A stretch of 64,000 bases of DNA. It comes from an uncultured bacterium. GTDB lineage: Bacteria > Cyanobacteriota > Vampirovibrionia > Gastranaerophilales > Gastranaerophilaceae. This document shows, piece after piece, positions 16,474 through 25,448 of this stretch. The stretch is from positions 1 through 64,000 of the forward strand of contig CAJMPQ010000003.1 in the NCBI GenBank assembly GCA_905215335.1, written 5' to 3'. Made by a program: the position numbers and the translations under genes. The notes beneath the pieces are model-generated. The model had not been told where the DNA came from, made no database searches, and worked only from the letters and a program-made list of their open reading frames with translations. Numbering within the stretch: position 1 is the stretch's first letter; every line of letters starts with the position of its first letter.

Positions 16474-17511
16474 ATGGAAAAAGAAACATTATTTAGCGGA
16501 AAAAAAGTTAAAATAGGTCCTGATTCAGGATATGACAATTACATTATGGCAATTGAATCAAGTTGCGATGAAACAGCTTGTGCCATTGTTAAAAATGGAA
16601 GAGAAGTTATTGCAAATATTGTAGCTTCTCAAATTAAAACTCACGAAAAATTCGGTGGTGTAATTCCTGAAATTGCAGCTAGAGAACATCTAGATGCAAT
16701 CAATATCGTTGTTCAAGAAGCATTTGACCAATCAGGATTAAAACCAGAAGACATTACTGCTTTTGCAGGAACTGTTGGACCTGGTCTTGTTGGATGTTTG
16801 TTAGTTGGATTAAATGCTACAAAAACATTGGCTCTTGTTCACGACAAACCTTTTATTGGAGTTAACCATTTAAATGCTCACCTTTGCGCAAATTATATAG
16901 ATACAGATATCAAACCTCCATTTATGGCTTTATTAGTAAGTGGCGGACACACTCAAATAATAGATGTTGAATCATATTCTAAACAAACTATTATAGGTGA
17001 AACCATAGACGACGCAGTCGGAGAAGCTTATGATAAAGTGGCAAGACTAATTGGTTTACCTTATCCTGGAGGTCCTAGACTTGATAAACTGGCAAAAGAA
17101 GGAAATCCACATGCTTTCGAACTACCTGAAGGTAAAGTTGATGGATACAATTTTAGTTTTAGCGGATTAAAAACTGCAGTTCTTAGACTTGTAAAATCAT
17201 TCGATGGTCAAGAATTACCGGTAAATGATATTTGTGCAAGCTTTCAAGAATGTGTATCTAAAACTCTTGTAAAAAAACTAAAAAAAGCCGTTGAAGAAAA
17301 AGGTTATAAACAAGTTATTATTGCAGGTGGAGTTGCTGCTAATTCTGAAATTCGTAAAAAAGTATTCGATTTAGAAAAAGAAGGATACAGAGTAAACGCT
17401 CCTGCTATGAAGTATTGTACAGACAATGCTTCCATGGTAGCTTCTTGCGCATACTTCAATACAAACACTTTTGATGATGTTGATGTTGAAGTATTTTCAA
17501 GAGTTAAATAA
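16474..17511 (+). CDS. tsaD: tRNA N6-threonylcarbamoyladenosine transferase TsaD
   Basis: TsaD transfers the threonylcarbamoyl group to A37 of ANN-decoding tRNAs. The 345-residue product has MAIESSCDETACAIV, GGVIPEIAAREH and the metal-binding H132/H136 in VNHLNAHL. It also has LLVSGGHTQI, GEAYDKVARLIGLPYPGGP, and the C-terminal GGVAANSEIR and YCTDNASM. An N-terminal extension of about 24 residues precedes the usual start (MAIESS, ATG 16546). The upstream ATG has a TATCAT box ending 6 nt before it, consistent with a leaderless transcript, so either start could be used. Confidence 0.95.
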   Translation: MEKETLFSGKKVKIGPDSGYDNYIMAIESSCDETACAIVKNGREVIANIVASQIKTHEKFGGVIPEIAAREHLDAINIVVQEAFDQSGLKPEDITAFAGTVGPGLVGCLLVGLNATKTLALVHDKPFIGVNHLNAHLCANYIDTDIKPPFMALLVSGGHTQIIDVESYSKQTIIGETIDDAVGEAYDKVARLIGLPYPGGPRLDKLAKEGNPHAFELPEGKVDGYNFSFSGLKTAVLRLVKSFDGQELPVNDICASFQECVSKTLVKKLKKAVEEKGYKQVIIAGGVAANSEIRKKVFDLEKEGYRVNAPAMKYCTDNASMVASCAYFNTNTFDDVDVEVFSRVK

Positions 17512-17535
17512 TAAAGTAAAAATATAAAATCAAAA

Positions 17536-17568
17536 AATGTTGCTTAAACACTAAGCAACATTTTTTTT
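17536..17568. terminator. Bidirectional terminator between tsaD and the gshB-like gene
   Basis: An 11-bp stem (AATGTTGCTTA, 17536-17546; complement 17552-17562) is flanked by A and T tracts on both sides. It overlaps the stop codon of the convergent gene at 17544. Confidence 0.85.
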
Positions 17569-18515
17569 GAAACTAAATCCATTATATAATCGGCAATTAC
17601 GTCTTCTAAATGACAACCAAAATGATTATTAATTTCTTTGATAAAATAACAAGGACTTGTTACATTAACTTCTATAATTTGCCCATCAATAACATCTAAT
17701 CCTGCCATATATATTCCCATATCATTAAGTTCTTTTGCTACTCGAGAGAATTGGATTTTTTCCAAATCTGACAAAACTGCTTTGTGAATATTACTATCAT
17801 TATGCTCACAGAATTTAAAATCATCATTACTAGGAGTTTTTTGAACACAATAATCTAAGACTTTATCACCCAATATCAAAACTCTTTTATCACCATAAAT
17901 AGCTTTAGGAATATATTTCTGCACCATAATCAATTGCTTACCATTATTGGTCATAGAATTTATAATTACAGCAGTGTTCTTATCTCCTTGCTTTAAATAC
18001 ATTACTCCGCCGCCAAAACATTGATTTAATGGTTTTAAAATAATTTCGTGATTTTCATTTAAAAAGGCAATAATATCAGATTTTGATGAAGTAACAATAT
18101 TATTTGGCATTAAATCGCTAAACTTTATAGCATGTAATTTTTCGTTAAAATTACGAATTGCCATAGTATCATTTAAAATTAGAGTTTTTTCTCTATCAAC
18201 AAAGTCAAAGACATAAGTAGCATTTATATAATCCAAATCTACCGGAGGATCTGGCCTAAACATTACAAGTTGAAAATCTTCAATTCTAGTTTCTTGCAAC
18301 TTATCTTTATCAAAAAAGATATTTTCATCTTTCAAATATGATGGATAAAAAGAGGCATATGCTATAGAAGACTTGAGCTTCAGCATATCAATTGTTGTAA
18401 TTGCAACCTCACAACCACGTTGCAACAATGATTTGATAATCCAAAAATTAGTTACTAAATCATTAAATTCAAAATACTTTAGCTCAATTCTATCTATAAC
18501 AAATAATACTTTCAT
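17544..18515 (-). CDS. gshB: Glutathione synthetase-like ATP-grasp protein
   Basis: The 323-residue protein follows the prokaryotic GshB layout. An N-terminal substrate domain has FRPDPPVDLDYINATYVFD. Then comes LNDTMAIRNFNEKLHAIKF and ATP-grasp segments EIILKPLNQCFGGGVMYL and MVQKYIPKAIYGDKRVLILG. The metal/ATP site is GLDVIDGQIIEVNVTSPCYFIKEIN (E/N-V-TSP motif). GshB joins gamma-glutamylcysteine and glycine. No gshA is nearby, so the assignment rests on sequence alone. A related peptide ligase is the alternative. It is 17 bp downstream of a UPF0173 gene on the same strand. Confidence 0.85.
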   Translation of the reverse strand: MKVLFVIDRIELKYFEFNDLVTNFWIIKSLLQRGCEVAITTIDMLKLKSSIAYASFYPSYLKDENIFFDKDKLQETRIEDFQLVMFRPDPPVDLDYINATYVFDFVDREKTLILNDTMAIRNFNEKLHAIKFSDLMPNNIVTSSKSDIIAFLNENHEIILKPLNQCFGGGVMYLKQGDKNTAVIINSMTNNGKQLIMVQKYIPKAIYGDKRVLILGDKVLDYCVQKTPSNDDFKFCEHNDSNIHKAVLSDLEKIQFSRVAKELNDMGIYMAGLDVIDGQIIEVNVTSPCYFIKEINNHFGCHLEDVIADYIMDLVSKKMLLSV

Positions 18516-18532
18516 AATACCTCTATTTTTTA

Positions 18533-19198
18533 CTACTTAATATCTGCAGGGTTTAAAATTTGACAAGCAGTGTTTCCAAAAGCAATAAGCTTGGCAAATT
18601 TTTCCAAATCAGCTTGAATTTCAGGGAATGTTCCATAATGCATAGGAATTACAGTTCTAACCCCTAACCATTTAGCTGCCATAGCTGCATGTTCTACATC
18701 CATTGTATAATTTCCGCCAATAGGTAACAATGCAATTTGTGGAGCATATAATTCTCTAATTGTTTTCATTTCTGAAGTTAAACAAGTATCTCCAGCATGA
18801 TAAATTCTAACACCGTCAACATCTAACAAAATGCTTGCAGGACAACCACCATAACTACCATCAGGTAATGAGCTAGAATGAAATGCAGGTAAATAAACTG
18901 CTCTACCCCAAGAATAATTCAACCAAGAACCTAATCCTACAGGTTTCGCCTTAGCTCCTTGTTCTTTACAATAATTTGCAAGTTCAAATACAGCTGTAAT
19001 TGTAGCATCTTTTTCTTTTGCAATTTCAATAGCTTGTCCTAAATGATCACCGTGTGCATGTGTTAATAAAATATCAACAACAGGAGATTCCTTCCAATTA
19101 TATTTTTCATTAACAGAAACCATTGGATCAATTAATACAGATTTATCATCTTTTTTGATTTCAAATGCACTATGACCAATATATTTTAAATCTACCAT
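18533..19198 (-). CDS. UPF0173 metal-dependent hydrolase (metallo-beta-lactamase fold)
   Basis: The 221-residue protein has the compact MBL fold of the UPF0173/YtkL family. It contains YIGHSAFEI, VLIDPMVS, the zinc motif THAHGDHLGQ, PAFHSSS, YHAGDTCLTSEM, LLPIGGNYTMD and VIPMHYGTFPEI. A good GGGGAGAG lies just before ATG. The family has no settled substrate. It is transcribed with the gshB-like gene (17-bp gap) and is divergent from ribD. Confidence 0.92.
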   Translation of the reverse strand: MVDLKYIGHSAFEIKKDDKSVLIDPMVSVNEKYNWKESPVVDILLTHAHGDHLGQAIEIAKEKDATITAVFELANYCKEQGAKAKPVGLGSWLNYSWGRAVYLPAFHSSSLPDGSYGGCPASILLDVDGVRIYHAGDTCLTSEMKTIRELYAPQIALLPIGGNYTMDVEHAAMAAKWLGVRTVIPMHYGTFPEIQADLEKFAKLIAFGNTACQILNPADIK

Positions 19199-19268
19199 AT
19201 CTCTCCCCTTTTCTTTTCCACTATTTTCAACTATTTTAATTTATCATAATTTAGTATAAAATACAAAT

Positions 19269-20312
19269 ATGACACAATATATTACACTAATGAATAAATG
19301 CATAGAACTAGCAAAACAAGGATTGGGAAACACTTCACCTAATCCTCTTGTAGGTTGCGTAATAATAAATCAACAAGGTAAAATTATTGCAACAGGTTAC
19401 CATAAAAAATACGGAGAGAACCATGCAGAACGCGATGCTCTACTAAAATTAGACAATGCTAAAGATTGCACCCTTATAGTAAATCTTGAACCTTGCTCTC
19501 ATTATGGAAAAACTCCTCCTTGTGCAGATTTAATTATTGAAAAAGGTGTTAAAACTGTAGTTTATGGAATGAAAGATGTTAATCCAATTGTTGCTGGGAA
19601 TGGACTAAAGAAATTAAAAGATGCAGGTATTCAAGTTATTGGACCTATTCTAGAAGATGAATGCAAAAAATTAAATGAAGTATTCATAAAAAATAAAACT
19701 GAAAACAAAACATTTATAGCCCTAAAAACTGCAACAACAATAGATGGTAAAATTGCAACACACTGCAATGATTCAAAATGGATAACATCTGATAATGCTA
19801 GAAAGGAAGTAAAAAACATTCGAAAACAATATGACGCCATTCTTACATCATCTTCTACTGTCCTAGCAGATAATCCTACAATGGAACATAAAAAGAAAAT
19901 CATTTTAGACAGAAACTTAAAAACAGATTTTCAAAATGCAACAATATATAAACAAGGTGAAATTTACGTTTTTTATGGCGAAAAACTAACACCACCAACA
20001 AACGCAAACATAACATTTATTCCAACACCGGTAAAAAATGAAAAACTCGATATAAAATATATTCTAACATCGCTATTTGAACTAAAAATAATGAGTATTT
20101 TAATTGAAGCTGGTGGTGAAATTAATGGTAGTTTCTTACCTTATATTGATAAGCTATATCACTTCATTGCCCCAAAAATCCTTGGCGATAACAATGGAAA
20201 ATCTTGTTTTTATGGTCAAAATATAGATAAAATTTCGAATTGCACAAACTTAAAATTTGAAAATGTAAAAACATTTGAACCAGACATTCTAATTACATAT
20301 TCAAAAACATAA
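19269..20312 (+). CDS. ribD: Bifunctional riboflavin deaminase-reductase RibD
   Basis: The N-terminal cytidine-deaminase-like domain (about 1-145) has NTSPNPLVGCVII, the zinc ligands HAERDALL and LEPCSHYGKTPPCADLI. The C-terminal reductase domain (about 150-347) has ALKTATTIDGKIAT, SKWITSDNARK, ADNPTM and LIEAGGEINGSFL. It carries out the second and third steps of riboflavin synthesis. Length 347 is slightly short of the usual ~360. No other rib genes are adjacent. TATAAA (19255-19260) lies 8 nt before ATG and no Shine-Dalgarno is visible. Confidence 0.95.
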   Translation: MTQYITLMNKCIELAKQGLGNTSPNPLVGCVIINQQGKIIATGYHKKYGENHAERDALLKLDNAKDCTLIVNLEPCSHYGKTPPCADLIIEKGVKTVVYGMKDVNPIVAGNGLKKLKDAGIQVIGPILEDECKKLNEVFIKNKTENKTFIALKTATTIDGKIATHCNDSKWITSDNARKEVKNIRKQYDAILTSSSTVLADNPTMEHKKKIILDRNLKTDFQNATIYKQGEIYVFYGEKLTPPTNANITFIPTPVKNEKLDIKYILTSLFELKIMSILIEAGGEINGSFLPYIDKLYHFIAPKILGDNNGKSCFYGQNIDKISNCTNLKFENVKTFEPDILITYSKT

Positions 20313-20333
20313 TCGAAAGGTTTTAAATTTAAT

Positions 20334-20816
20334 ATGCAAGTATCATTTACATCATCTGAAACAAATTTCAATAAATATAAACTTGATAAAATATGGGATT
20401 TAAACATAAAAAGAATCCCTAAAATGTCTGATGAGCAAGTCGCTTTAACAAATAGTACTAGAAATTTACCCAAAGACTATTACATAATGACTAAAGAATC
20501 TGATATGTATACCAGAAATGGCGCAATGAAATTAAACAATAAATTTTCAATCACATTATTTAATGTTCCAACGATAACCATAATTAAAGGTGAAAAAAAT
20601 TTCCCATATAAAGATCAGCCAACATACTATAACTCATTACCAGAAGGCTTTACTATTGAAAACACCTTAACTGGCACATATTTAAAACGAGATTCTGTAA
20701 AATCTGCATTATTTAATCAATTTAAAATTCCTATATATCTTCTAATTGGAGCATTATTAGGGTTTGGATTAGATAAAATTTTAAAACACAAATATAAAGC
20801 TCTCAATGAAAATTGA
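20334..20816 (+). CDS. Uncharacterised lineage-specific protein with N-terminal SFTS motif
   Basis: The 160-residue protein starts MQVSFTSSETNF, the same N-terminal motif as the proteins at 45474 and 48623. The middle is polar with many Tyr/Asn. One hydrophobic helix lies near the C-terminus (about 134-148, IPIYLLIGALLGFGL) followed by a Lys-rich tail, a tail-anchored look. It lies 21 bp after ribD, AAAGG precedes the ATG, and its stop codon lies within a terminator stem. I recognise no domain. Confidence 0.7.
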   Translation: MQVSFTSSETNFNKYKLDKIWDLNIKRIPKMSDEQVALTNSTRNLPKDYYIMTKESDMYTRNGAMKLNNKFSITLFNVPTITIIKGEKNFPYKDQPTYYNSLPEGFTIENTLTGTYLKRDSVKSALFNQFKIPIYLLIGALLGFGLDKILKHKYKALNEN

Positions 20817-20827
20817 GAGCTTTTTTA
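20797..20827 (+). terminator. Terminator overlapping the end of the 20334 gene
   Basis: A 12-bp stem AAAGCTCTCAAT-GAAA-ATTGAGAGCTTT followed by T residues. The coding sequence ends inside the stem. Confidence 0.88.
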
Positions 20828-20846
20828 ATCTAATATAAACGTCTGA

Positions 20847-21710
20847 TTAACCTTTAACTTGGTTCATAACTTCTTCTGCAAAGTTATCTTGACGTTTTTC
20901 TAAACCTTCACCTAATTCATATCTTGTGAAAGCTTTAATTGTTAATTTACCTTCAATCAATTGAGCAATTGTTTGGTTAGGATCTTTAACAAATGGTTGT
21001 TCTAATAAGCATCTTTCTGCCATTAATTTGTTAACACGACCTTCAACAATTTTAGCTCTGATGTTTTCAGGTTTTTTCAATAAATCTTCTTTACCCATTT
21101 CGATTTCAGTTTCGTGATCAATAACTGATTGAGGGATTTCTTCTCTTGAAACAAATTCAGGAGCACTTGAAGCGATATGTAAACAAATATCGTTCATTAA
21201 TTCTTCTTCTTTTTTGTCTGTATTTAACAATACACCAATTTTTCCATTGTGGATATAAGTTGCAACAGCACCTTCATATCTTACAAATCTTCTAACAGTA
21301 ATTTTTTCACCGATAGAAGCGATTTTTTCTTTTAAAGCATCTTCAATAACTTTGTCGCATTTAGCACATTTAGCAGCTAATAAACCTTCAACATCAGCTG
21401 GTTTTAAAACTTCAACGTTTTCTGCTAAACCTGCAACTAAAGTTTTGAATTCATCATTTTTAGCAACGAAGTCTGTTTCACAGTTAACTTCAATCATAGC
21501 ACCACCGTTAGCATCTACGAATGAATCAACTCTACCTTCAGCAGCAATTCTACCCATTTTCTTTTCTGCTGAAGCAATACCTTTTTGACGTAAAACTTCT
21601 GCAGCTTTTTCCATATCACCATCAACTTCAACTAATGCTTTTTTAGCATCCATCATACCAGCACCAGTCTTGTCACGAAGTTCTTTTACCATTTGAGCTG
21701 TAATATTCAT
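20847..21710 (-). CDS. tsf: Elongation factor Ts
   Basis: The 287-residue protein starts MNITAQMVKELRDKTGAGMMDAKKALVEVDGDMEKA, the EF-Ts N-terminal UBA-like domain with the TGAGMMDCKKAL signature (Ala for Cys). It continues with VNCETDFVAKNDEF, the core of the dimerisation domain. It is the guanine nucleotide exchange factor for EF-Tu. It follows rpsB on the minus strand as in most bacteria, with a 122-bp gap holding a hairpin. AAAGGAG precedes ATG. Confidence 0.98.
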   Translation of the reverse strand: MNITAQMVKELRDKTGAGMMDAKKALVEVDGDMEKAAEVLRQKGIASAEKKMGRIAAEGRVDSFVDANGGAMIEVNCETDFVAKNDEFKTLVAGLAENVEVLKPADVEGLLAAKCAKCDKVIEDALKEKIASIGEKITVRRFVRYEGAVATYIHNGKIGVLLNTDKKEEELMNDICLHIASSAPEFVSREEIPQSVIDHETEIEMGKEDLLKKPENIRAKIVEGRVNKLMAERCLLEQPFVKDPNQTIAQLIEGKLTIKAFTRYELGEGLEKRQDNFAEEVMNQVKG

Positions 21711-21743
21711 TTTATCTCCTTTATCCTACTTATAGTGATATAT

Positions 21744-21813
21744 AAAAAGGTGAGTCATAAACACTAGTTCTACATATTTTTAAGTATTACTAATCTTTTA
21801 CAATTCACCTTTT
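21744..21813 (-). terminator. rpsB-tsf intercistronic hairpin (partial terminator)
   Basis: On the minus strand AAAAGGTGA (complement of 21805-21813) and TCACCTTTTT (complement of 21744-21753) can pair across a ~50-nt loop and run into a TTTTTATAT tract. The position matches the partial terminator known between rpsB and tsf in other bacteria. Confidence 0.45.
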
Positions 21814-21832
21814 ACATAATCACAAAACTATA

Positions 21833-22597
21833 TTATTCTGCTTTTTCTTCAGCAACACCAGCATCTTCAGCTGAAATTTTTTCAACTTTTTTTACTTCGT
21901 TTGCTTTGTTTTCTCTTAATTGTTTACCTTCTAAAACAGCATCAGCTAATTTTGAAGTAATTAATTTAATAGATCTGATAGCATCATCATTACCAGGGAT
22001 AATGTGGCTGATACCATCTGGATTAGCATTTGTATCTGCTAAACAAATAACTGGAATACCTAATTTGTTAGCTTCTTTAATTGCGATTTCTTCTTTAGCT
22101 TGGTCTACAACGAAGATTAAATCAGGTAAACCTCTCATATCTTTAATACCACCTAAAGTTTTAGATAATTTAGCAAGTTGTCTGTTCATTTGAGCAACTT
22201 CTTTTTTAGGTAGTTTATCGATATAACCGTTATTGATGAATTCTTCCATTTCTTTAAGTTTGTTAACTCTACCTCTGATAGTTTCAAAGTTAGTTAACAT
22301 ACCACCTAACCATCTTCTGTTGATGTAATAAGCACCTGAGCGTTTAGCTTCTTCAGCTACAACTTCAGCAGCTTGTTTTTTAGTACCAACGAAAAGAACG
22401 TTTTTACCTTTAGCAGCATATTCTCTAACTAAAGCATATGCTTCATCTAATAAATCAGTTGTTTTTCTTAAATCGATAACATAGATACCGTTTCTTGCAC
22501 CATAAATATATGGTTTCATTTTTGGGTTCCATCTTTGAGTTTGGTGACCGAAGTGTACACCTGCTTCTAAAAGTTCAATCATAGATGCTACTGGCAT
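21833..22597 (-). CDS. rpsB: 30S ribosomal protein S2
   Basis: The 254-residue protein has the S2 signatures: MIELLEAGVHFGHQTQRWNPKM near the start, IYGARNGIYVIDL, VLFVGTKKQA and NRRWLGGMLTNFETI. Later it has LPDLIFVVDQAKE and PVICLADTNANPDGI. A Lys/Glu-rich tail of about 25 residues follows. AAGGAG lies before ATG. Promoter and structured leader are immediately upstream; tsf is downstream. Confidence 0.98.
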   Translation of the reverse strand: MPVASMIELLEAGVHFGHQTQRWNPKMKPYIYGARNGIYVIDLRKTTDLLDEAYALVREYAAKGKNVLFVGTKKQAAEVVAEEAKRSGAYYINRRWLGGMLTNFETIRGRVNKLKEMEEFINNGYIDKLPKKEVAQMNRQLAKLSKTLGGIKDMRGLPDLIFVVDQAKEEIAIKEANKLGIPVICLADTNANPDGISHIIPGNDDAIRSIKLITSKLADAVLEGKQLRENKANEVKKVEKISAEDAGVAEEKAE

Positions 22598-22729
22598 CGT
22601 TTTTCTCCTTATGTTAAATGTATTGTACTACGGGCTATGCAGCCTCATCTTAAAAATTTAAGACTAGGGCAAAACCTATCAGGCTAGCGTAACCATGGAC
22701 AATATATAATAAACATAGGATTATGTAAA
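22598..22729 (-). promoter_or_regulatory. rpsB promoter and structured 5' leader
   Basis: The promoter on the minus strand is TTTACA (22724-22729), a 17-nt spacer, then TATATT (22701-22706). The ~95-nt leader can form an outer GTTACG/CGTAGTAC pairing, a TCTTAAA/TTTAAGA hairpin and a GGCT-GCAT-AGCC hairpin. This fits an S2 autoregulatory leader, a known arrangement for rpsB, but I cannot match it to a specific published consensus. Confidence 0.55.
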
Positions 22730-22801
22730 CATTTTTAGCAATAAAACTTAAACAAAAGAAGTAAATCTTGCAAAAATATATTTTTTTTGTTATTTATAAA
22801 A

Positions 22802-22845
22802 GTACTCACATCCTCAACGAGTACGTGCAAAGTCATTAATTGCAC
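22802..22845 (+). promoter_or_regulatory. Tandem hairpins in the rpsT leader
   Basis: Two abutting hairpins, GTACTC/GAGTAC (22802-22807 with 22819-22824) and GTGCAA/TTGCAC (22825-22830 with 22840-22845), precede rpsT by 26 nt. A TATAAA at 22794-22799 could be the -10, so these stems would start the mRNA. Confidence 0.45.
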
Positions 22846-22871
22846 AAGTAAAATGAAAGGTGAATTAAATT

Positions 22872-23144
22872 ATGGCAAATATTAAATCTGCTAAAAAAAG
22901 AGTATTAATAGCTGAAGCTAACAGACAAAGAAATGTTGCATTCAAAACTTCAATCAAAACTGCAGTTAAAAAAGCATTAGAATTAGCTACAAGTGAAGAT
23001 AAAGAAGCTTTAAATGCTGCTATTTCTAAAGTTTATCAATTATGTGATAAAGCTGTTGTAAAAGGTATTTTACACAAAAATACAGCTGCTAGAAAAAAAT
23101 CAAGATTAGTTTTAGCAGTAAAAAAAGCATCAGCTAATGCTTAA
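22872..23144 (+). CDS. rpsT: 30S ribosomal protein S20
   Basis: The 90-residue basic protein starts MANIKSAKKRVLIAEANRQRN. It shows the S20 three-helix pattern with Lys/Ala repeats and a conserved KGILHKNTAARKKSRL block. It is a primary 16S rRNA binder. AAAGGTGA precedes ATG. The gene is divergent from rpsB with its own leader and terminator. Confidence 0.97.
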   Translation: MANIKSAKKRVLIAEANRQRNVAFKTSIKTAVKKALELATSEDKEALNAAISKVYQLCDKAVVKGILHKNTAARKKSRLVLAVKKASANA

Positions 23145-23164
23145 TTAAAAATCTTTTATGAGGT

Positions 23165-23203
23165 AAAAAGACTGGATTATTTTTTTTAATCCAGTCTTTT
23201 TAT
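23165..23203 (+). terminator. Terminator after rpsT
   Basis: A 15-bp stem AAAAAGACTGGATTA (23165-23179) with complement 23187-23201, loop of T residues, ending in a T run. Confidence 0.9.
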
Positions 23204-23286
23204 TAAAAATATATAAAGAGATAGATTTATTATCTTTATTGTGTATAATTTAAATTGGATATATATTAAGTTTGTGAGATATCAAT

Positions 23287-24081
23287 ATGCAAAATGTTTT
23301 AGAGAGAAAATCAATTAAAAATATAGATTTTAACTGTGACCTAGCTCAAAGTTTCGGTATTTATAAAAACAGCTCAGAATTAAGATTATTAGATTATGTT
23401 AGTTCTGTAAATATTTCTTGCGGTTTTCATGCCGGAGACCCACTAACAATAAAAGAAGCTTTACTACACGCAAAAGAAAGAAATGTAGTAGTTGGAGCTC
23501 ACATTGGATTTGATGATATCCAGGGCTTTGGTTACCGCCAAATGGAACTCGATGCTGATGAACTAGAAGCTCTTGTAATGTACCAAGTTGGAGCTATTAT
23601 GACTTTTGCAAAAGCTTATAGCATGGAAATAGAACATGTAAGACCTCACGGTGCGATGTATAGACAAGCTGCAGAAAATTTAGAATTTTCAAGAACAATA
23701 GCTAGAGCAATAAAAAAATGTTCAAAATGGTTAGTTTATTATGGTGCTACTGGTGAAAACTTAGCTCAAATCTGCGAAGAAGAAAATATCCAAGTTGCAC
23801 ACGAAGTTCATCTTGAAAAAATTTACGATGAAAATGGTAATATTGATTTTACAGCCAGAGATTTAGAAAATACAAATATTTCCATCCAAAGATTAAAGGA
23901 TTTACTTCAAAATTCACAAGTTGCAAATAATGCAGGAAGTAGAACTATTGTAAGAGCGGATTCTATTCACTTCTCAAATAAACTTTCAAATGCAAAAGAA
24001 TTAATTATTCAAGCAAAAGAGATTATAGAACCATTACCTTACAATTACAAAAACGCTCAAAAATCTGGATGGGTTGATTAA
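23287..24081 (+). CDS. pxpA: 5-oxoprolinase subunit A-like (LamB/YcsF family)
   Basis: The 264-residue protein has the YcsF/PxpA signatures IDFNCDLAQSFGIY, SVNISCGFHAGDPLTI, NVVVGAHIGFDDIQGFGYR and VRPHGAMYRQA. PxpA with PxpB and PxpC forms the ATP-dependent 5-oxoprolinase that opens pyroglutamate. PxpB and PxpC are not adjacent, so the partner genes are elsewhere or the role differs. It leads an apparent operon pxpA-yvcK-panB-TPR-panC with gaps of 37 bp or less. A weak GTGAGAT lies before ATG. Confidence 0.85.
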   Translation: MQNVLERKSIKNIDFNCDLAQSFGIYKNSSELRLLDYVSSVNISCGFHAGDPLTIKEALLHAKERNVVVGAHIGFDDIQGFGYRQMELDADELEALVMYQVGAIMTFAKAYSMEIEHVRPHGAMYRQAAENLEFSRTIARAIKKCSKWLVYYGATGENLAQICEEENIQVAHEVHLEKIYDENGNIDFTARDLENTNISIQRLKDLLQNSQVANNAGSRTIVRADSIHFSNKLSNAKELIIQAKEIIEPLPYNYKNAQKSGWVD

Positions 24082-24117
24082 GAATATTTTAATATGTTTA
24101 TAAAGGGATAAGTAAGT

Positions 24118-25434
24118 ATGATAAGAAAGATAAAAATGCCAAAACAAGCAGGATGGTTAATTCCTGGATTACAAGTAAAACGCTGGTTTGCACTTATATT
24201 TATAGGTGCAGCAATGATGACGGTAGGAATATTAATCTTATTTGACTTACAGCCAATTTACAACACTATGCAGTTTATTAGTAAAATTGCAACTAAGATT
24301 TCAACAGAATGGTTAGCTTTTGGAATTGTAATGTTCGGAGCTGCTGTATTTTTTAAAGGTTGGCAAAAAACAAATTTATCTATCCTTGATATGGATGAAG
24401 ATAGAAACAATGACGTTTTATTAGAAAACTTATATAGAAGAAGAAAGTTAAACAGAGGCCCTCGTATAGTTGCTGTTGGTGGCGGTACTGGACTATCTAT
24501 GTTATTAAGTGGAGCTAAAAACATTACTAATAACTTAACTGCAGTCGTAACTGTTGGTGATGATGGCGGTAGTTCTGGAAGATTAAGAGAATCTATGGGA
24601 ATACTACCTCCTGGTGATATTAGACACTGTATTACAGCTTTAGCTGATGATGAAGATTTAGTTAACAAATTATTCAAATATAGATTTGATAACGGCGAAG
24701 GTTTAGAAGGTCATAGCTTTGGGAACCTATTTATTACAGCACTTTGTGATATTACTGGCGATATGGTTTCTGCAGTTAGAGCTTCATCTAACGTTTTATC
24801 TATTAGAGGTAGGGTTTTACCATCAACTCTAGATGATATGAAATTAGTAGCTGAAATGGAAGACGGAAGAATTATCCACGGAGAATCTACAATTCCTGAA
24901 GCTCACGGAAAAATCAAACGTTTATTCACTGAACCTGCTAACTGCAAAGCTTTAGATGACGTTATACAAGCAATTAGAACTGCTGAATTAATCATACTTG
25001 GACCTGGTAGCTTATATACCAGCGTAATTCCAAACCTATTAATAAAAGAAATTGCAGAAGAAATTGCTAAGTCAAAAGCTAAAAAAATATATGTTTGTAA
25101 TATTATGACTCAACCTGGAGAAACTGATAATTATACAGTTTCTGATCACTTAAAAGCTCTGATTCAACACGCTGGATCTAATAAAATTGTAGACGCAGTT
25201 CTTGTAAACGATTATTTACCAGAAAATCTTGCTGACAAATACCAAAAATCCGGCTCTTACCCTGTAAAAATAGATGCTCATGAAATTAAAAAATTAGGTG
25301 TTAGAATTGTAGCTAAAAAACTTATAGAAGATAGTAAAGAAGGTTTAGTAAGACATAGTTCTAATAGAGTAGCAAGAGCTATTTATTACTGGTTTAAAAA
25401 ACAACAACAAAAATCTGCAGGATTTTTTAAATAA
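24118..25434 (+). CDS. yvcK: YvcK-family gluconeogenesis/cell-shape factor
   Basis: The 438-residue protein starts with two membrane helices (about 22-45 and 58-80). The YvcK/CofD-like domain follows, with PRIVAVGGGTGLSMLLSG, VTVGDDGGSSGRLR, LPPGDIRHCI, EGHSFGNLFITAL and LGPGSLYTSVIPNLL. It ends YVCNIMTQPGETDNYTV. YvcK proteins bind UDP-sugars and control carbon flow to the cell wall. Membrane-anchored N-termini are seen in some lineages; the B. subtilis protein is soluble. It lies 36 bp after pxpA and 14 bp before panB. Confidence 0.93.
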   Translation: MIRKIKMPKQAGWLIPGLQVKRWFALIFIGAAMMTVGILILFDLQPIYNTMQFISKIATKISTEWLAFGIVMFGAAVFFKGWQKTNLSILDMDEDRNNDVLLENLYRRRKLNRGPRIVAVGGGTGLSMLLSGAKNITNNLTAVVTVGDDGGSSGRLRESMGILPPGDIRHCITALADDEDLVNKLFKYRFDNGEGLEGHSFGNLFITALCDITGDMVSAVRASSNVLSIRGRVLPSTLDDMKLVAEMEDGRIIHGESTIPEAHGKIKRLFTEPANCKALDDVIQAIRTAELIILGPGSLYTSVIPNLLIKEIAEEIAKSKAKKIYVCNIMTQPGETDNYTVSDHLKALIQHAGSNKIVDAVLVNDYLPENLADKYQKSGSYPVKIDAHEIKKLGVRIVAKKLIEDSKEGLVRHSSNRVARAIYYWFKKQQQKSAGFFK

Positions 25435-25448
25435 AGGACACAAACACT

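Noticed and set aside
24258..24677. A 139-codon minus-strand frame opposite yvcK
   Set aside because: It is antisense to the conserved glycine-rich YvcK motifs and starts inside the gene without signals.
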